The notes below the pieces were generated by a model. It worked only from the letters and a program-made list of their open reading frames with translations. It was not told where the DNA came from and made no database searches. A program made the translations under genes and the position numbers. 64,000 nucleotides of DNA from Leptospiraceae bacterium (GTDB taxonomy: Bacteria; Spirochaetota; Leptospiria; Leptospirales; Leptonemataceae). The first letter of the stretch is position 1. Each line of letters opens with the position of its first letter. Shown here one piece after another: positions 33,313 to 44,200 of this stretch. The stretch lies in the NCBI GenBank assembly GCA_026418015.1, contig JAOACE010000005.1, positions 1-64,000 on the forward strand, read 5' to 3'.

Positions 33313-35502
33313 ATGTCAAAAATACAACAAATCGATTTGAATAAATTAGTAAATGAATTACCAAGAGGTGGTTATTTAATACAAACATCTGTGGGTTATA
33401 TTCAAGTAGGTTCTCCACCAGAAACCATTAAAGATACAATGAGGCTTCCTCATAGTACGCCACAAATTTTTATTTTACCAAATCAATTATTTCACGTAGA
33501 AAAAGGGATTTCTTTAGCAGAGTTAGAATTCCCTTTATACTATAATCATTTTTTAAGACAGAAAAAAACTTATATCGTTTGTACAAAAGAACAAAAAGAG
33601 CAATTAACGATTGCGCTTAAAGAAGCAGTTTTTGGACCAGAAGAAATCAATCTTGCATCAGAATATGTTGGAGGAGAGAATCATCCAGCATTCCCTAACA
33701 TGAAAGCAGAAATAGACTACTTTCGTGGTAATAGGACCCTCGAAGATTTAGTAAGATTTGTTGTATTCAATAAAGAAAACACGGCAAAAATCAATAATGT
33801 ATATATAAAAAAACTCGATAGTGGACAGTTTTTAATCTCGGATAAAGATTGGAATAACGAAGTAGTGGTAGATGGTGATATTAAATATAATATTATTTAT
33901 GATATTGGTAAATCGCTTCCAGAACCATTTAATCCTCCTTTGTTTGGAATTACCTGTTTAGGTCCAAGTCATGGATTCGATCCAGAAGCAAACACCTCTG
34001 GTTTTATTCTATGGCTAAATCATCATGGAATTATGATAGACCCACCTGTAAACTCTACGGAATGGTTAAGATTATCTAACGTAAATCCAAAACTCATAGA
34101 TACGATTATATTAACCCATTGTCACGCAGATCACGATGCAGGAACATTTCAGAAAATCTTAGAAGAAGGCAAAATTACGATTTATACCACAGAAACGGTG
34201 TTAGATTCCTTTATTCGAAAATATCAAGCCTTAACAAAAATACCTAAGGAAGAGCTCTTAGATTTGTTTGAATTTGTTAATGTTGTAATTGGTAAAGAAT
34301 ATCAGATTCATGGTGCTTCTTTTCGTTTTAATTATGCATTACATTCAATTCCTTCTTTGGGCTTTGGTTTTGAATTCGAAGGTAAAACCTTTTATTATTC
34401 TTCGGATCATTTAAATGCCCCAGCTGAATTTTATGATGAGTTAAGAGATAAAGGAATTTTAACACCAGGAAGGTGCGAGGATTTAAAAAACTTTCCTTGG
34501 GAATCGGATATTATTTATCACGAAGCAGGTATACCTCCCCTACATACTAGGATTGATTTTTTGAGTAAATTACCTGTCGAAGTTCAGAAAAAAATTACAG
34601 TATATCATATCGCGGCGAAAGATTTTCCAAAGGATACCTACCTAAAATATGCTCAATTTGGTATAGAAAATACTGTTTATGTGGACATACAACCACCAAA
34701 ATACGAAGAGGTATATAAAATATTAGATGCATTAGCAAATGTAGATATTTTTAAAAATTTCCCCATATCCAAAGCAAAAGAGTTTATTACGATTGTTGAT
34801 AAAAAGAAATTTTCCAAAGGAACAAAAATTATTCAAAAAAATACGATGGGGGATGAATTTTTTATAATTCTTTCTGGAAATGTTCGCGTAGAAGGAATGG
34901 AACAAGATGTAGTGGCACAAGAGATCGCTTTAAAGCGATATGGAACATACGAATACTTTGGAGAAGCTTCTTTAATTTTGGATCAGCCGCGAAGCGCAGA
35001 TGTAATAGCAGAGACAGAAGTAGAAGCATTAGTAATTAAAAAAGAAAAATTTTTATCTTTTATTAGGGATTCTGATTTATTCGAAAAATTCAAAAGGTTA
35101 AACGAAATACGAAAGACAGGAACGTGGGATGTATTATCGAATAGTAGTATATTTAAGTTCTTAACCTCTGCTCAGAAGACTGCCTTAGAATTGATCATGG
35201 AATTGAGAAAAGAAATCAAAGGTCGTTATATCATCAAAAAGAAACAGCATTTTAATGAAGTCTTTATAATAAAAAGAGGGAAGGTAGATGTAATCGATGC
35301 TCGAGATAAAGTGATTATGACCCTTTCTACGGGAGATTTCTGTGGCCAAATCTTTAATTTACAAAAAAACCTCCCATCAGATTTCGATTTTCTTGTTCAG
35401 GAAGATTCCGAACTCTATGCAATTTCCAGAGAAAATATGATCAAATACATGCAAGATAATCCCGGTGTCTACATGAAGCTTTATAAAATCTTTAAGGTAT
35501 AA
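33313..35502 (+). CDS. Metallo-beta-lactamase-fold hydrolase fused to two cyclic-nucleotide-binding domains
   Basis: A 729-aa protein. Residues 1-190 hold an unassigned N-terminal region; 200-450 are an MBL fold with complete metal ligands (LTHCHADHDAG, then ALHSIPSLGF, YYSSDHLNA, YHIAAKD). Two cNMP domains follow: the first (about 485-600) has a near-canonical cassette FGEASLILDQPRSADV, the second (about 615-725) a degenerate one (FCGQIFNLQKNLPSDF). The MBL part should hydrolyse a phosphodiester or ester under cyclic-nucleotide control, for instance cNMP itself; substrate unknown. It has no signal peptide, so it is cytoplasmic. Such fusions occur in Leptospira. Confidence 0.9.
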   Translation: MSKIQQIDLNKLVNELPRGGYLIQTSVGYIQVGSPPETIKDTMRLPHSTPQIFILPNQLFHVEKGISLAELEFPLYYNHFLRQKKTYIVCTKEQKEQLTIALKEAVFGPEEINLASEYVGGENHPAFPNMKAEIDYFRGNRTLEDLVRFVVFNKENTAKINNVYIKKLDSGQFLISDKDWNNEVVVDGDIKYNIIYDIGKSLPEPFNPPLFGITCLGPSHGFDPEANTSGFILWLNHHGIMIDPPVNSTEWLRLSNVNPKLIDTIILTHCHADHDAGTFQKILEEGKITIYTTETVLDSFIRKYQALTKIPKEELLDLFEFVNVVIGKEYQIHGASFRFNYALHSIPSLGFGFEFEGKTFYYSSDHLNAPAEFYDELRDKGILTPGRCEDLKNFPWESDIIYHEAGIPPLHTRIDFLSKLPVEVQKKITVYHIAAKDFPKDTYLKYAQFGIENTVYVDIQPPKYEEVYKILDALANVDIFKNFPISKAKEFITIVDKKKFSKGTKIIQKNTMGDEFFIILSGNVRVEGMEQDVVAQEIALKRYGTYEYFGEASLILDQPRSADVIAETEVEALVIKKEKFLSFIRDSDLFEKFKRLNEIRKTGTWDVLSNSSIFKFLTSAQKTALELIMELRKEIKGRYIIKKKQHFNEVFIIKRGKVDVIDARDKVIMTLSTGDFCGQIFNLQKNLPSDFDFLVQEDSELYAISRENMIKYMQDNPGVYMKLYKIFKV

Positions 35503-35506
35503 TAAA

Positions 35507-35971
35507 TTATCTATGGAGAAATTTAATATCATGCTCTTTGTAGTGTTCTAGATAGTAATCGATAGATAGTTTGCTGCTTCCGTGTAATGCAAATACAATT
35601 GATAACAATAATACAAATAAAGCAAAGTGCAAAGAATCAGACATAAAGCCTTCTTTTAGATGAATAAAAATAATTGCAGATAATACGATAGGTATTTGTA
35701 ATAGAGCAGTCAATTTTGTTAAAAGACCTAGTGCTAAAAAAATTCCACCAATGATATGTACAAAAATAATGATATGAGAAAGTGCAAGAATTGTATATAA
35801 TCCCAAAGGAAAATTAAGGGATTCAATCAATCTGGTTAGAATATTTACATCCATAAAAAATTGTACTCCTTTTATTACGAAAACGATTCCTAAATAAATC
35901 CTTATTATATCTACCAACTCCTCTTTGTGTAAGTTAATAAAATCTGTAAATGTTTTGTTTTGAATTTTCAT
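35507..35971 (-). CDS. DoxX-family membrane protein
   Basis: A 154-aa protein with four transmembrane helices and the DoxX pattern: IIRIYLGIVFVIKGVQFFMD, LSHIIIFVHIIGGIFLALGLLTKLTALLQIPIVL and FALFVLLLSIVFALHGSSKLSIDYYL. DoxX-type proteins sit in the inner membrane and are linked to thiol or quinone redox. The ORF track begins at 36046, but AGGAGG seven bases before ATG 35971 fixes the true start. It is convergent with the MBL/cNMP gene, four bases away. Confidence 0.87.
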   Translation of the reverse strand: MKIQNKTFTDFINLHKEELVDIIRIYLGIVFVIKGVQFFMDVNILTRLIESLNFPLGLYTILALSHIIIFVHIIGGIFLALGLLTKLTALLQIPIVLSAIIFIHLKEGFMSDSLHFALFVLLLSIVFALHGSSKLSIDYYLEHYKEHDIKFLHR

Positions 35972-36101
35972 AAAAAACCTCCTTGTAGGTCTTATTTTTA
36001 ATTTAGCATATAAAATAAAGTAAGTCAATATAATAATGAAAAACATAATAAAAATTTTATAATAAAAATATTGATTTTATATGATGAAATATTGAATTTT
36101 T

Positions 36102-36836
36102 TTAGTGTGATAAAAGTTTATACAAGATACCGATTAATGTTGCCATTTGTGTTATCCAGAAGAGAAATGACCATCGAAATAAGGACACACGGGTTTTTTC
36201 TATTTTTAATTCGAGTTCCTTTTTAGTGATTTCGATTTTACTATCGAGTTCTTTTCTGGTGTAATCGATTTTAGCTTCGAGTTCTTTTTTGGAATTTTCG
36301 ATTTTTGTTTCGAGTTCTTTTTTAAAATTTTCAATTTTTGTTTCTAGCTCTTTTCTGGTGAAGTCGATTTTATTATCAAGTTCGATTTTGGAATTTTCTA
36401 TTTTTGTTTCGAGTTCTTTTCTGGTGAAGTCGATTTTATTATCAAGTTCTTTTCTTGTGAAATCGATTTTAGCTTCGAGTTCTTTTTTAGAATTTTCAAT
36501 TTTTGCATCTAATTCTTTTCTGGTAAAATCGATTTTTGCATCTAATTCTTTTCTATTATGATCAATCTTCGCTTGTAACTCAATAATCTTAGCATCTAAC
36601 TCTTTTTTAGTGATTTCGATTTTTCCTTCAATTTCTTTAAGTTTGATGTTTGTGTTAGACTCTAATTGTTTAATTTGTAATTCAATTTGTTTTTTAGCCA
36701 ATTCTACATCATCCTTTGTAGAAACATGCGAAAGTTTTTCGTGAAATTTTTCTACAAATTCAACAAATTCTACTAGTGCTTCTGCTTTTTGAGGTTCATC
36801 TTTGAATGCTTGATAGATTTTTGCAGCAAAAGACAT
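36102..36836 (-). CDS. CCDC90/DUF1640-like coiled-coil membrane protein with 11-residue repeats
   Basis: A 244-aa protein. The N-terminus (SFAAKIYQAFKDEPQKAEALVEFVEFVEKF, then TKDDVELAKKQIELQ) and the C-terminus (a single helix RWSFLFWITQMATLIGILYKLL) match small bacterial CCDC90/DUF1640-type proteins. Between them lie about twelve tandem 11-residue units of the form KIDFTRKELDA, alternating KIDFTRKEL and KIENSKKEL types plus one seven-residue unit. This is a right-handed (hendecad) coiled-coil stalk anchored at its C-terminus. The ORF track starts at TTG; ATG 36836 is used. Function unknown; the stalk length is probably variable between strains. Confidence 0.75.
   Translation of the reverse strand: MSFAAKIYQAFKDEPQKAEALVEFVEFVEKFHEKLSHVSTKDDVELAKKQIELQIKQLESNTNIKLKEIEGKIEITKKELDAKIIELQAKIDHNRKELDAKIDFTRKELDAKIENSKKELEAKIDFTRKELDNKIDFTRKELETKIENSKIELDNKIDFTRKELETKIENFKKELETKIENSKKELEAKIDYTRKELDSKIEITKKELELKIEKTRVSLFRWSFLFWITQMATLIGILYKLLSH
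36195..36630 (-). repeat. 33-bp tandem repeats encoding an 11-residue coiled-coil unit
   Basis: About twelve tandem copies of a 33-bp unit with the core CGAGTTCTTTTCTGGTGAA on the plus strand. Some neighbouring copies (36361-36470) are nearly identical over a two-unit, 66-bp period. They lie entirely inside the coiled-coil gene, so changes in number keep the reading frame. They are not CRISPR repeats since there are no unique spacers. Confidence 0.85.
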
Positions 36837-36890
36837 GTCAATGTAATTTAACAAAATAAAATCAAAAAGTCAATAAAATTATCAATTTAA

Positions 36891-38960
36891 CTATAGAATT
36901 TTTTCTGGTACAATTTGATTTATATCATTTAAAGGAAATTGGCAACTGAAATTTTCGCATATATATAAAGAATAATCGATGTTTTCTGGGAGAGATTTAT
37001 CTTTTAATAAAAGAATATCTTTCGCATCAATATCTGGATAATTATAACCTATAATACTTTCGCTGTTTAAGTATTTACCCATATTAGATAAAATTTCTTT
37101 GAGGATTTGATCGTTTTTTGTAGATATTACGATTTGTTGATTCATAAAGTATAGCTTAAAAATACTCATTAAAAAATAAGAATAAGAAAAGGGTTGGTTA
37201 ATTGCTTGATTAAAGTACACTTGTAATATTTCGCTCATGATCTTTTCACATTCATCCATATCGATACCATAAAAATAAAGATGAACAAACAAACGAAAAC
37301 TAAAAGAAAGACCAGATGGTAAAACACCATCATAAAAATCGCTGCTTCTTAGAATAAGATCTGGTGCATGATCTTTTGTTTCGTATAAAACTCCACCATC
37401 ATAGTAATATTTTATTATAAAATCTTTTAAATATTTTGCCCATCTTAGATATTCTGGATTTCCTGTGCTTTTATACAAATCTAACATAGCACATGCCATA
37501 CTTGCATGATCTGTTAACGTACCAACATAGGGAGCTATCTTTTTTTGATGATTACTATAACTTCGGTAAAAAATACATTCTTTGGGAGCTTGATGATAAT
37601 CGTTTGTATTAGCAAGATGTTTAAAGATAAAGTCAGAAGTTTTTTTCGCTTCGTTTAAATAAAATTCATTCATTGTGGTTAAATATGCATGCGAAAGGGT
37701 AGAAATCATAAGAGCATTCCAACTGGTTAAGATTTTTTCGTCTCTATGGGGTCTTGTTCGTAAATTCCTGTATTGTAATAAAATCTTTCTTGCTTTTTTG
37801 ATTGATTCATTATCTAGCTGAACATTAGGGTTAATCGATAGAACATTTTTTGATTCGAAATTACCTTCTTCAGTTATGTTAAAATATTTTATGAGTTGTT
37901 GTATCTCTTGTTCTGTAAAATCATTTTTTAAAGCTAAAATAAATTCTTCTTTCGACCAAACATAGAATTTCCCTTCTTCTCCTTCGCTATCTGCATCTTC
38001 CGCGCTGTAAAAACCTCCTTCTGGGTTGTGCATATCGCGAAATAGATATTCCAAAACATCGATTGCAGTATTAAGATAGAATTGGTTTTTGTTAGTTTTG
38101 TATACTTCTAAGTTTATCCAAGTAAAAAGTGCATTATCGTATAGCATCTTTTCGAAGTGTGGAATTAGCCATTGATGATCTGTTGAATAACGCGATATAC
38201 CTCCACCGATTTGATCATAAATACCACCAAGCCGCATTTCGTATAAGGTTTTTTCTAACATTTGTAATATTTTAGAACTTTTATGTTTTTTATAAATTAT
38301 ATTTAATAAAAATAAATTTAGAGATGGAGGGAACTTGTTTCTTCCGTTCACCAAAAATCCACCTTTTTTTTCGTCGAAGTATTGATAAAAATATTCGGGA
38401 ATAGATAAAAATGTTTTAACATCTATTTCTATCGAATTCTTATTTTTTTGTGTGAATTGTTTTAATTGGTAATGGATTTCTTCGGAAAGTTGAATCAATT
38501 CTCTTTGATTTTTGTTCCATAAATCGATCATTTTTAATAGTATTTCTTTAAAAGAGGGCATACCCCACTTCCTTTGAGGAGGGAAATACGTACCACCTGT
38601 AATTGGTTTTAAACCTGGCGTTAGAAATACATTCAATGGCCAACCACCTTGTATTCCCATTAATTGAATTGCTGTCATGTAGATATGATCGACATCGGGT
38701 AATTCTTCGCGATCTACTTTTATGGGAACAAAATGTTCGTTGAGGATTTTTGCTATTTCTTCGTCTTCGAAAGATTCTTTTTCCATTACATGACACCAAT
38801 GGCAGGTCGAATAACCAATGGATAGAAAAATCATTTTGTTTTCTTTTTTTGCTTTTTGGAATGCTTCTTCCCCCCATGGATACCAGTCTACGGGATTATA
38901 AGCATGTTGTAATAGATAAGGACTTGTTTCGTGGATTAAACGGTTGGGTTTTTTTTCCAT
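36891..38960 (-). CDS. DUF255 thioredoxin-domain protein (YyaL/SPATA20-like)
   Basis: A 689-aa protein. The N-terminal thioredoxin-like domain has [22 protein letters not shown] and the redox motif [11 protein letters not shown], followed by [16 protein letters not shown]-type sequence, [11 protein letters not shown] and GGTYFPP. The remainder is an alpha/alpha six-barrel like glycosidases or epimerases, with [35 protein letters not shown] and [13 protein letters not shown]. Function is not settled for the family. It has no signal peptide. It stands alone, 42 bases upstream of the zinc-ribbon gene's end. Confidence 0.92.
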   Translation of the reverse strand: MEKKPNRLIHETSPYLLQHAYNPVDWYPWGEEAFQKAKKENKMIFLSIGYSTCHWCHVMEKESFEDEEIAKILNEHFVPIKVDREELPDVDHIYMTAIQLMGIQGGWPLNVFLTPGLKPITGGTYFPPQRKWGMPSFKEILLKMIDLWNKNQRELIQLSEEIHYQLKQFTQKNKNSIEIDVKTFLSIPEYFYQYFDEKKGGFLVNGRNKFPPSLNLFLLNIIYKKHKSSKILQMLEKTLYEMRLGGIYDQIGGGISRYSTDHQWLIPHFEKMLYDNALFTWINLEVYKTNKNQFYLNTAIDVLEYLFRDMHNPEGGFYSAEDADSEGEEGKFYVWSKEEFILALKNDFTEQEIQQLIKYFNITEEGNFESKNVLSINPNVQLDNESIKKARKILLQYRNLRTRPHRDEKILTSWNALMISTLSHAYLTTMNEFYLNEAKKTSDFIFKHLANTNDYHQAPKECIFYRSYSNHQKKIAPYVGTLTDHASMACAMLDLYKSTGNPEYLRWAKYLKDFIIKYYYDGGVLYETKDHAPDLILRSSDFYDGVLPSGLSFSFRLFVHLYFYGIDMDECEKIMSEILQVYFNQAINQPFSYSYFLMSIFKLYFMNQQIVISTKNDQILKEILSNMGKYLNSESIIGYNYPDIDAKDILLLKDKSLPENIDYSLYICENFSCQFPLNDINQIVPEKIL

Positions 38961-39001
38961 TTATATAATAAAATCATACTTTGTATATTTGCAAATGATT
39001 T

Positions 39002-39406
39002 TTATTGATATTTCGATTCGTATCCTAAATAACCTTCTGGATAGCATTTTTTGCAACCTTTTATGCTGAGTTTTTTGGGCTCATCGATAGAAGAAATAGC
39101 AACAATGGTTTGATTTAATTCTAATGAATTTTTACAAATTGGACATTTTCTTTTTTTTATATCGCTTCGCTGTGTTAAACAATAAGGACAACCCTTAATA
39201 AAGGTTTTGATTTCGACCTTGGCAGTTTCGATTTGTTCGGAGCGTACTCTTTCTCCACTTCTTAATTGATGACCACAAAGAGGACAATATCCTCGGATTT
39301 TGTCCTCTTTGGATTGGTTCTTTATATTGATATCGAAAATAAACCACAATAAGAAAGAAAGAATGCCAATGAGTATTCCAATTATGATGAACGTATCGTT
39401 ACTCAT
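39002..39406 (-). CDS. Membrane-anchored double zinc-ribbon protein
   Basis: A 134-aa protein with one N-terminal transmembrane helix (FIIIGILIGILSFLLWFIF) and four CxxC pairs: YCPLCGHQL, KGCPYCLTQ, RKCPICKNS and KGCKKCYPE. The spacing gives two zinc ribbons, with the pairs probably combined first with second and third with fourth. The orientation (cytoplasmic or periplasmic zinc domain) is not obvious. The start overlaps the stop of the P83/100-family gene (ATGA), so both are translated together. No homologue recognised. Confidence 0.78.
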   Translation of the reverse strand: MSNDTFIIIGILIGILSFLLWFIFDINIKNQSKEDKIRGYCPLCGHQLRSGERVRSEQIETAKVEIKTFIKGCPYCLTQRSDIKKRKCPICKNSLELNQTIVAISSIDEPKKLSIKGCKKCYPEGYLGYESKYQ

Positions 39407-41124
39407 TTATTGGCAGATGTTTTTTGTGGTTGTATTACTTTGATCAATTTTAAGTCTTTTCTGTTGTATATTTGTATGGGAATATTCGAATCTGTTCCCG
39501 AACCAGTTAAGTAAATTTTATCTTTAAAAAAGGTGATTTCTGAATGTGGATTGATATTACTTGAACTTCTATCTTGTAATTCTAATTTATCATTAAATCG
39601 AGACAAATAATACTTTCCATCCAATTCTTCGATTGCATAAATCAAATTATCTTTGTATATTAAGAACGAGCTAAAAATTACAATTTCTTTGGATTTTGCT
39701 TTAACTTGGAGATTGTCTTGATCGAGTAAATACAAGTGATGGGGGGTTTGAGTGTGTGCAGCATCTTCGTATCCAATTACTACAATACCAACATTCTCTA
39801 TCGGTAAAAAGGTTCTACTGCATATATTTGTAAAAGGACCGCGAAATAAAGTATCGTCTTTATTGGGATCCACCATCCATAATTCATTGCTGTAATGTCC
39901 GTCAGAAACATATCTCATAACTTTTAGAAAGACTATCTTTTCGTTGATGACATTATCACTTTGTTGTTCTTTTTTTTCGATTTCTTTTTTTAGTTCTTCA
40001 TTTTCTTTTTTTAATGCTTCTAGTTGTTGATCGACTTTGGATGTGGGTTGTTTTTGCTGATTCTCTGTGGTAGCTTGATTTTCTTTTTTTTCTTCTTCTT
40101 TTCTAGTTGTCTGGGGTTGTTCTTTTTGTTCTTTTATTTCTTGTTTTGCTTCTTCGACTTTCTTTTGTTCTTGTTGGACTTCTTGTTTTTGTTGTTCAAT
40201 TTCTTTTTTTTGTTCTTGTAATTGTTCTACTTTCTTTTCTTCTTGTTTAATTTGTTCTTTATTCTTTTCGGGGTCTTTTCTTAATTCTTCGAGTTTTTTA
40301 TTGGTATCTTGTAATTCTTTTTGGATTTTTTGTTCTTCTTGTTTTATTTGCTCTTGGGTTTTTTTAATTTCTTCTTCTTTTTTGGTTAATTCTACTTCTT
40401 TTTGTTCAATCTTTTTAGAATCTTCTTTTTTAAGTTCTTGGTCGATCTTTTTTAACTCTTCTTTTTTTTCTTGTGGAATGGATTTATCCTTTTCGATGAC
40501 TTCTTGTAATTCTTTTCTGTCTAAATCGGTTTTCTCCGGTCTTACAATATTTTTACGCAAAGGAATTAAAAGTTGAGTTTTACCAGGCCAATTTCTGTAT
40601 ACTCTATCAATACCAGCTTTTTTGATATCAATATTATCGAGTACTTTTTTAGAATAGCTTTCCTCGATGTTTTTTGGATTTAACCTAAGGTTTGCGTTAT
40701 AATAAACTAACAATTCTGCTAGTGTTTCTGCTTGTTTGTTGTTGTATTGAAATGCTGTTTGTAAATATCCTAATAAAATTCTTTGAATCCCATTAATATG
40801 ACCAAAGTTGGTTTTTTCTGTAAGGATGATGACATCAGCACCGTATTTTTCTTGGTTTGGATCGAAAAATCGTTTTGCAATAATATTAATTTCTTCTCCT
40901 TCTTTTTGCTTTAGTACATCTTCTGCTAATTTTTTTCCTGCATTAATTTGTCTTTGAATAGTAATATCTAATGCTCTTTGATTAGTTCTGTTGATAAATT
41001 GAATTCGATTTCCTTTGATAATTTCTTCTGCTACCTTGGGTTCTTCTTGACCATACAAATTTAGGGAAATCAATAAAGTTAAAAATAAAACAGAATACCT
41101 TTTGATAAATTTTAATGTTGCCAT
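39403..41124 (-). CDS. Spirochaetal P83/100-family protein
   Basis: A 573-aa secreted protein with a signal peptide (YSVLFLTLLISLNLYG). The N-terminal domain (30-190) contains KYGADVIILTEKTNFGHINGIQRILLGYLQTAF, a pattern I recall from the P83/100 antigen of Borrelia and its Leptospira counterparts. Residues 215-390 are a long Gln/Glu/Lys coiled coil. The C-terminal part (400-573) is beta-propeller-like, with repeated strands (NELWMVDPNKDDTLFRGPF, HHLYLLDQDNLQVKAKSK). The location is periplasm or envelope; the function is unknown. It is the clearest spirochaete marker in the window. AGAGG precedes the ATG. Confidence 0.87.
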   Translation of the reverse strand: MATLKFIKRYSVLFLTLLISLNLYGQEEPKVAEEIIKGNRIQFINRTNQRALDITIQRQINAGKKLAEDVLKQKEGEEINIIAKRFFDPNQEKYGADVIILTEKTNFGHINGIQRILLGYLQTAFQYNNKQAETLAELLVYYNANLRLNPKNIEESYSKKVLDNIDIKKAGIDRVYRNWPGKTQLLIPLRKNIVRPEKTDLDRKELQEVIEKDKSIPQEKKEELKKIDQELKKEDSKKIEQKEVELTKKEEEIKKTQEQIKQEEQKIQKELQDTNKKLEELRKDPEKNKEQIKQEEKKVEQLQEQKKEIEQQKQEVQQEQKKVEEAKQEIKEQKEQPQTTRKEEEKKENQATTENQQKQPTSKVDQQLEALKKENEELKKEIEKKEQQSDNVINEKIVFLKVMRYVSDGHYSNELWMVDPNKDDTLFRGPFTNICSRTFLPIENVGIVVIGYEDAAHTQTPHHLYLLDQDNLQVKAKSKEIVIFSSFLIYKDNLIYAIEELDGKYYLSRFNDKLELQDRSSSNINPHSEITFFKDKIYLTGSGTDSNIPIQIYNRKDLKLIKVIQPQKTSANK

Positions 41125-41220
41125 AATGCTACCTCTTATTTTTTTTACTTTTTAATCATTTTTTTGTCAATACAAATTATGCTTCTATATATTATCGATC
41201 ATTTTTAAAAAGGGGATGAT

Positions 41221-44200
41221 ATGTTTAATGTTTTTTTAGAAAAATATTTTGATAAAATTCATCTTGATATAAACTCAAACGTAAAATATATTTATAATCT
41301 GCCCCAGAGTAGCTGGTCTTTTTTTGTTTCTAGTATATTTCAAGAAGGAATTTTAAAAAATCGATTACACGATTCGAAAAAGTCTGATTTTATTGTTTTT
41401 ATTTTCCCCGACAAAGAATTGGCGAAACAAACCTACGAAGAAGCTTCATTATATATTTCTGAAGAAAATCTCTATCTTTTTTTAGATTTGAATGGCATTC
41501 CCTATGAATGGGCTCCCCATGATATATATATTTCCGGAGAAAGGATCCGAACCCTTTATGCAATCCGAAGTCAAAAAAAAGGCATTATTTTTACTACTAT
41601 ACAAGTAATTTTGAAAAAACTTCCTTCCGTAGACTTGTGGAAAAACAATCTTTTGTTATTGAAAAAAAATCAAAAGATCGACTTAAAACATTTGTTACAA
41701 ACGCTGGTTGGTTTTGGCTATCGTTCGGTAGAAAAAGTCGAAAACATGGGGGAATTCTCTCTTAAAGGAGAAATCCTCGATATTTTCCCCGTTCATTTAG
41801 ATAAGCCAATTCGCATCGATTTTTTTGATATAGAAATTGAATCCATTCGATTTTTTGATGTCGATTCCCAAAGAAGTTTAGAATCTATCGAACAAACAGA
41901 AATTTTGCCCACTGGGGAGGTAACACTCACAAGAGAACAATTTCTAGAACTAAAAGAAACCTTGTTAAAATTCGATCATCAACTAAGAAAACCAGATTGG
42001 TTGTTTCAGAATCATTATTTAGAGTATCCACGAGTTAACAGTAGAGAACTCAATGGTTTGTTAGAATTGATGGGATTTCAATTCCCTTATAGTACCTTCT
42101 GGGATTATTTTTCTATTCCACCTTTTTGTATTTTTGCTTTAGAAGAACAATTAGAAAAGCAAAAAGAAATTCTTTTTCGAGAATATTCAACTCTTTATGA
42201 TATTTATAAAAGTCAAAAGATTGCATTAAGTCCCGAAGAATTATTAGATCAAAGTTTGGATTTTTCGTCATTTCGTTATCCTCATATTTTTATCCATTAT
42301 TTGTATGATTTAGAAAACAAAGAACCTTCTGTTAAAAGAATTCACCATCATCTAAAAGATACAGAAAAATTTAAAGGAAAGATTACTGAATTTCGAAATT
42401 CGATCCAAGAATTACTAAAGCAAAATGCTTATATTTTTGTTAGCTCTTTGTATGATGTACAATTAGATCGAATTGCATCATTCTTAAAAAATGAACAAAT
42501 TCCTTTTAAAAAAATCGATTTAAAAGACAATTTAAAGTTACTACCAGGTTCTATTTATCTTATAGAAAGTGAATTAAGTAAGGGATTTACTTTTACAGAA
42601 GAAAATTTCTATCTTTTTACAGATTCGGATATTTTTGGAAAAACTTATACAAAAAAATTTAAATATAAAACTCAACATACATCGCCATTAGAATCTTACC
42701 TCGATTTAAAAGAAGGAGATTATGTAGTACATATTAATCACGGAATTGGAAGGTTCTTGCGATTAGAAAGAATTAAAGCAGGAGGAAGGGAAAGAGATTG
42801 TCTTATAATAGAATATGCAGATAAAGATGTACTCTATGTTCCATTGGATCAGATTTCTTTAATACAACGATATTTATCGCCAGAAGAAAATCCGCGTTTA
42901 GATCATTTAGGAAAAGCTTCCTTCAAAAAAATTAGAGAAAAAGTAGAAAAAAACGTAGAAGAATTTGCGAAAGAATTGATGGAACTGTATGCAGCACGTT
43001 TAGAATTGAAAGGTTATGCATTTCCTCCGGATGGTGAATGGCAAGAAGCTTTCGAAAGAGAATTTCCTTACGAAGAAACCCCCGATCAGATTAGAGCTAT
43101 CGAAGATGTAAAAAGAGATATGGAATCCGAAAGACCGATGGATCGATTGGTTTGTGGCGATGTGGGGTATGGTAAAACAGAAGTGGCAATTCGAGCGATT
43201 TTTAAATGTGTAATGGCTGGAAAACAAGCAGTTGTTATTTGTCCTACTACTATTTTAGCTAGACAACATTACATGAATTTTAAAGAACGATTTAAAAATT
43301 TTTCTGTTAATGTGGATTGGATTTCTGGTTTAAGAACCTCTCAGGAAATACGAAAAATCAAGCAATTATTAAAAGAAAAAAAGATCGATGTGATCGTTGG
43401 TACACATGCGTTACTTTCTAACGATGTCCATATTCCAGAATTAGGGTTATTGGTGATTGACGAAGAACAGCGATTTGGTGTTGCCCATAAGGAGAAATTG
43501 AAAAAATTAAAAAAAACAGTGGATGTTTTAACATTGAGTGCAACTCCTATACCAAGAACATTACACATGTCTTTGATTGGTATTCGCGATCTGTCGATTA
43601 TCAATACACCACCTAAGGAGAGAAAACCAGTAGAGACCTATGTTTTAGAAGACAACAATTTAGCTTTAAAAGATGCAATTTTAAAAGAATTACAGAGAGG
43701 TGGACAGATATTTTATTTACATAACAGAATCAAAACCTTAGACTTGGTTGCAGAAAGAATTCGAAGTTTGGTTCCAGATATTCGTATTGCGATATTACAT
43801 AGCAAATTACACGATAAAGATATCGATACGATTTTAAACGATTTTATCGACTATAAATATGATTTACTACTTACAACCACTATCATAGAAAATGGAATTG
43901 ATATGCCGAATGTCAATACGTTGATTGTAGACGAAGCGGATAAATTTGGATTATCTCAGTTGTATCAATTAAGAGGTAGAGTGGGACGTTCGAATAGACA
44001 AGCCTATGCTTATTTTTTCCATAAAGGAAAGAGTGTACTTACAGAAGAAGCTCAAAAACGATTAAATACCTTGTTGGAGTATCAAGAATTAGGAAGTGGC
44101 TTTAAAATCGCTATGCGTGATCTCGAAATACGAGGAGCAGGAAATATTTTAGGAAAAGAACAATCCGGAGACATTATAGAAGTTGGATACGAGTTGTACT

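Noticed and set aside
36289-36561. Plus-strand 90-aa ORF with Ser/Phe repeats (SSSFLVKSILL)
   Set aside because: It is the antisense of the coiled-coil repeats; the minus-strand frame has a CCDC90-like N-terminus, membrane anchor and charged residues, whereas this one has no start signal or family.
36195-36630. 33-bp repeats as a possible CRISPR array
   Set aside because: Repeats are directly tandem with no unique spacers and lie in frame inside a gene.
40024-40576. Two plus-strand Phe/Ser/Cys-rich ORFs (65 and 91 aa)
   Set aside because: They mirror the Glu/Lys/Gln coiled coil of the P83/100 protein on the other strand; composition is that of an antisense shadow.
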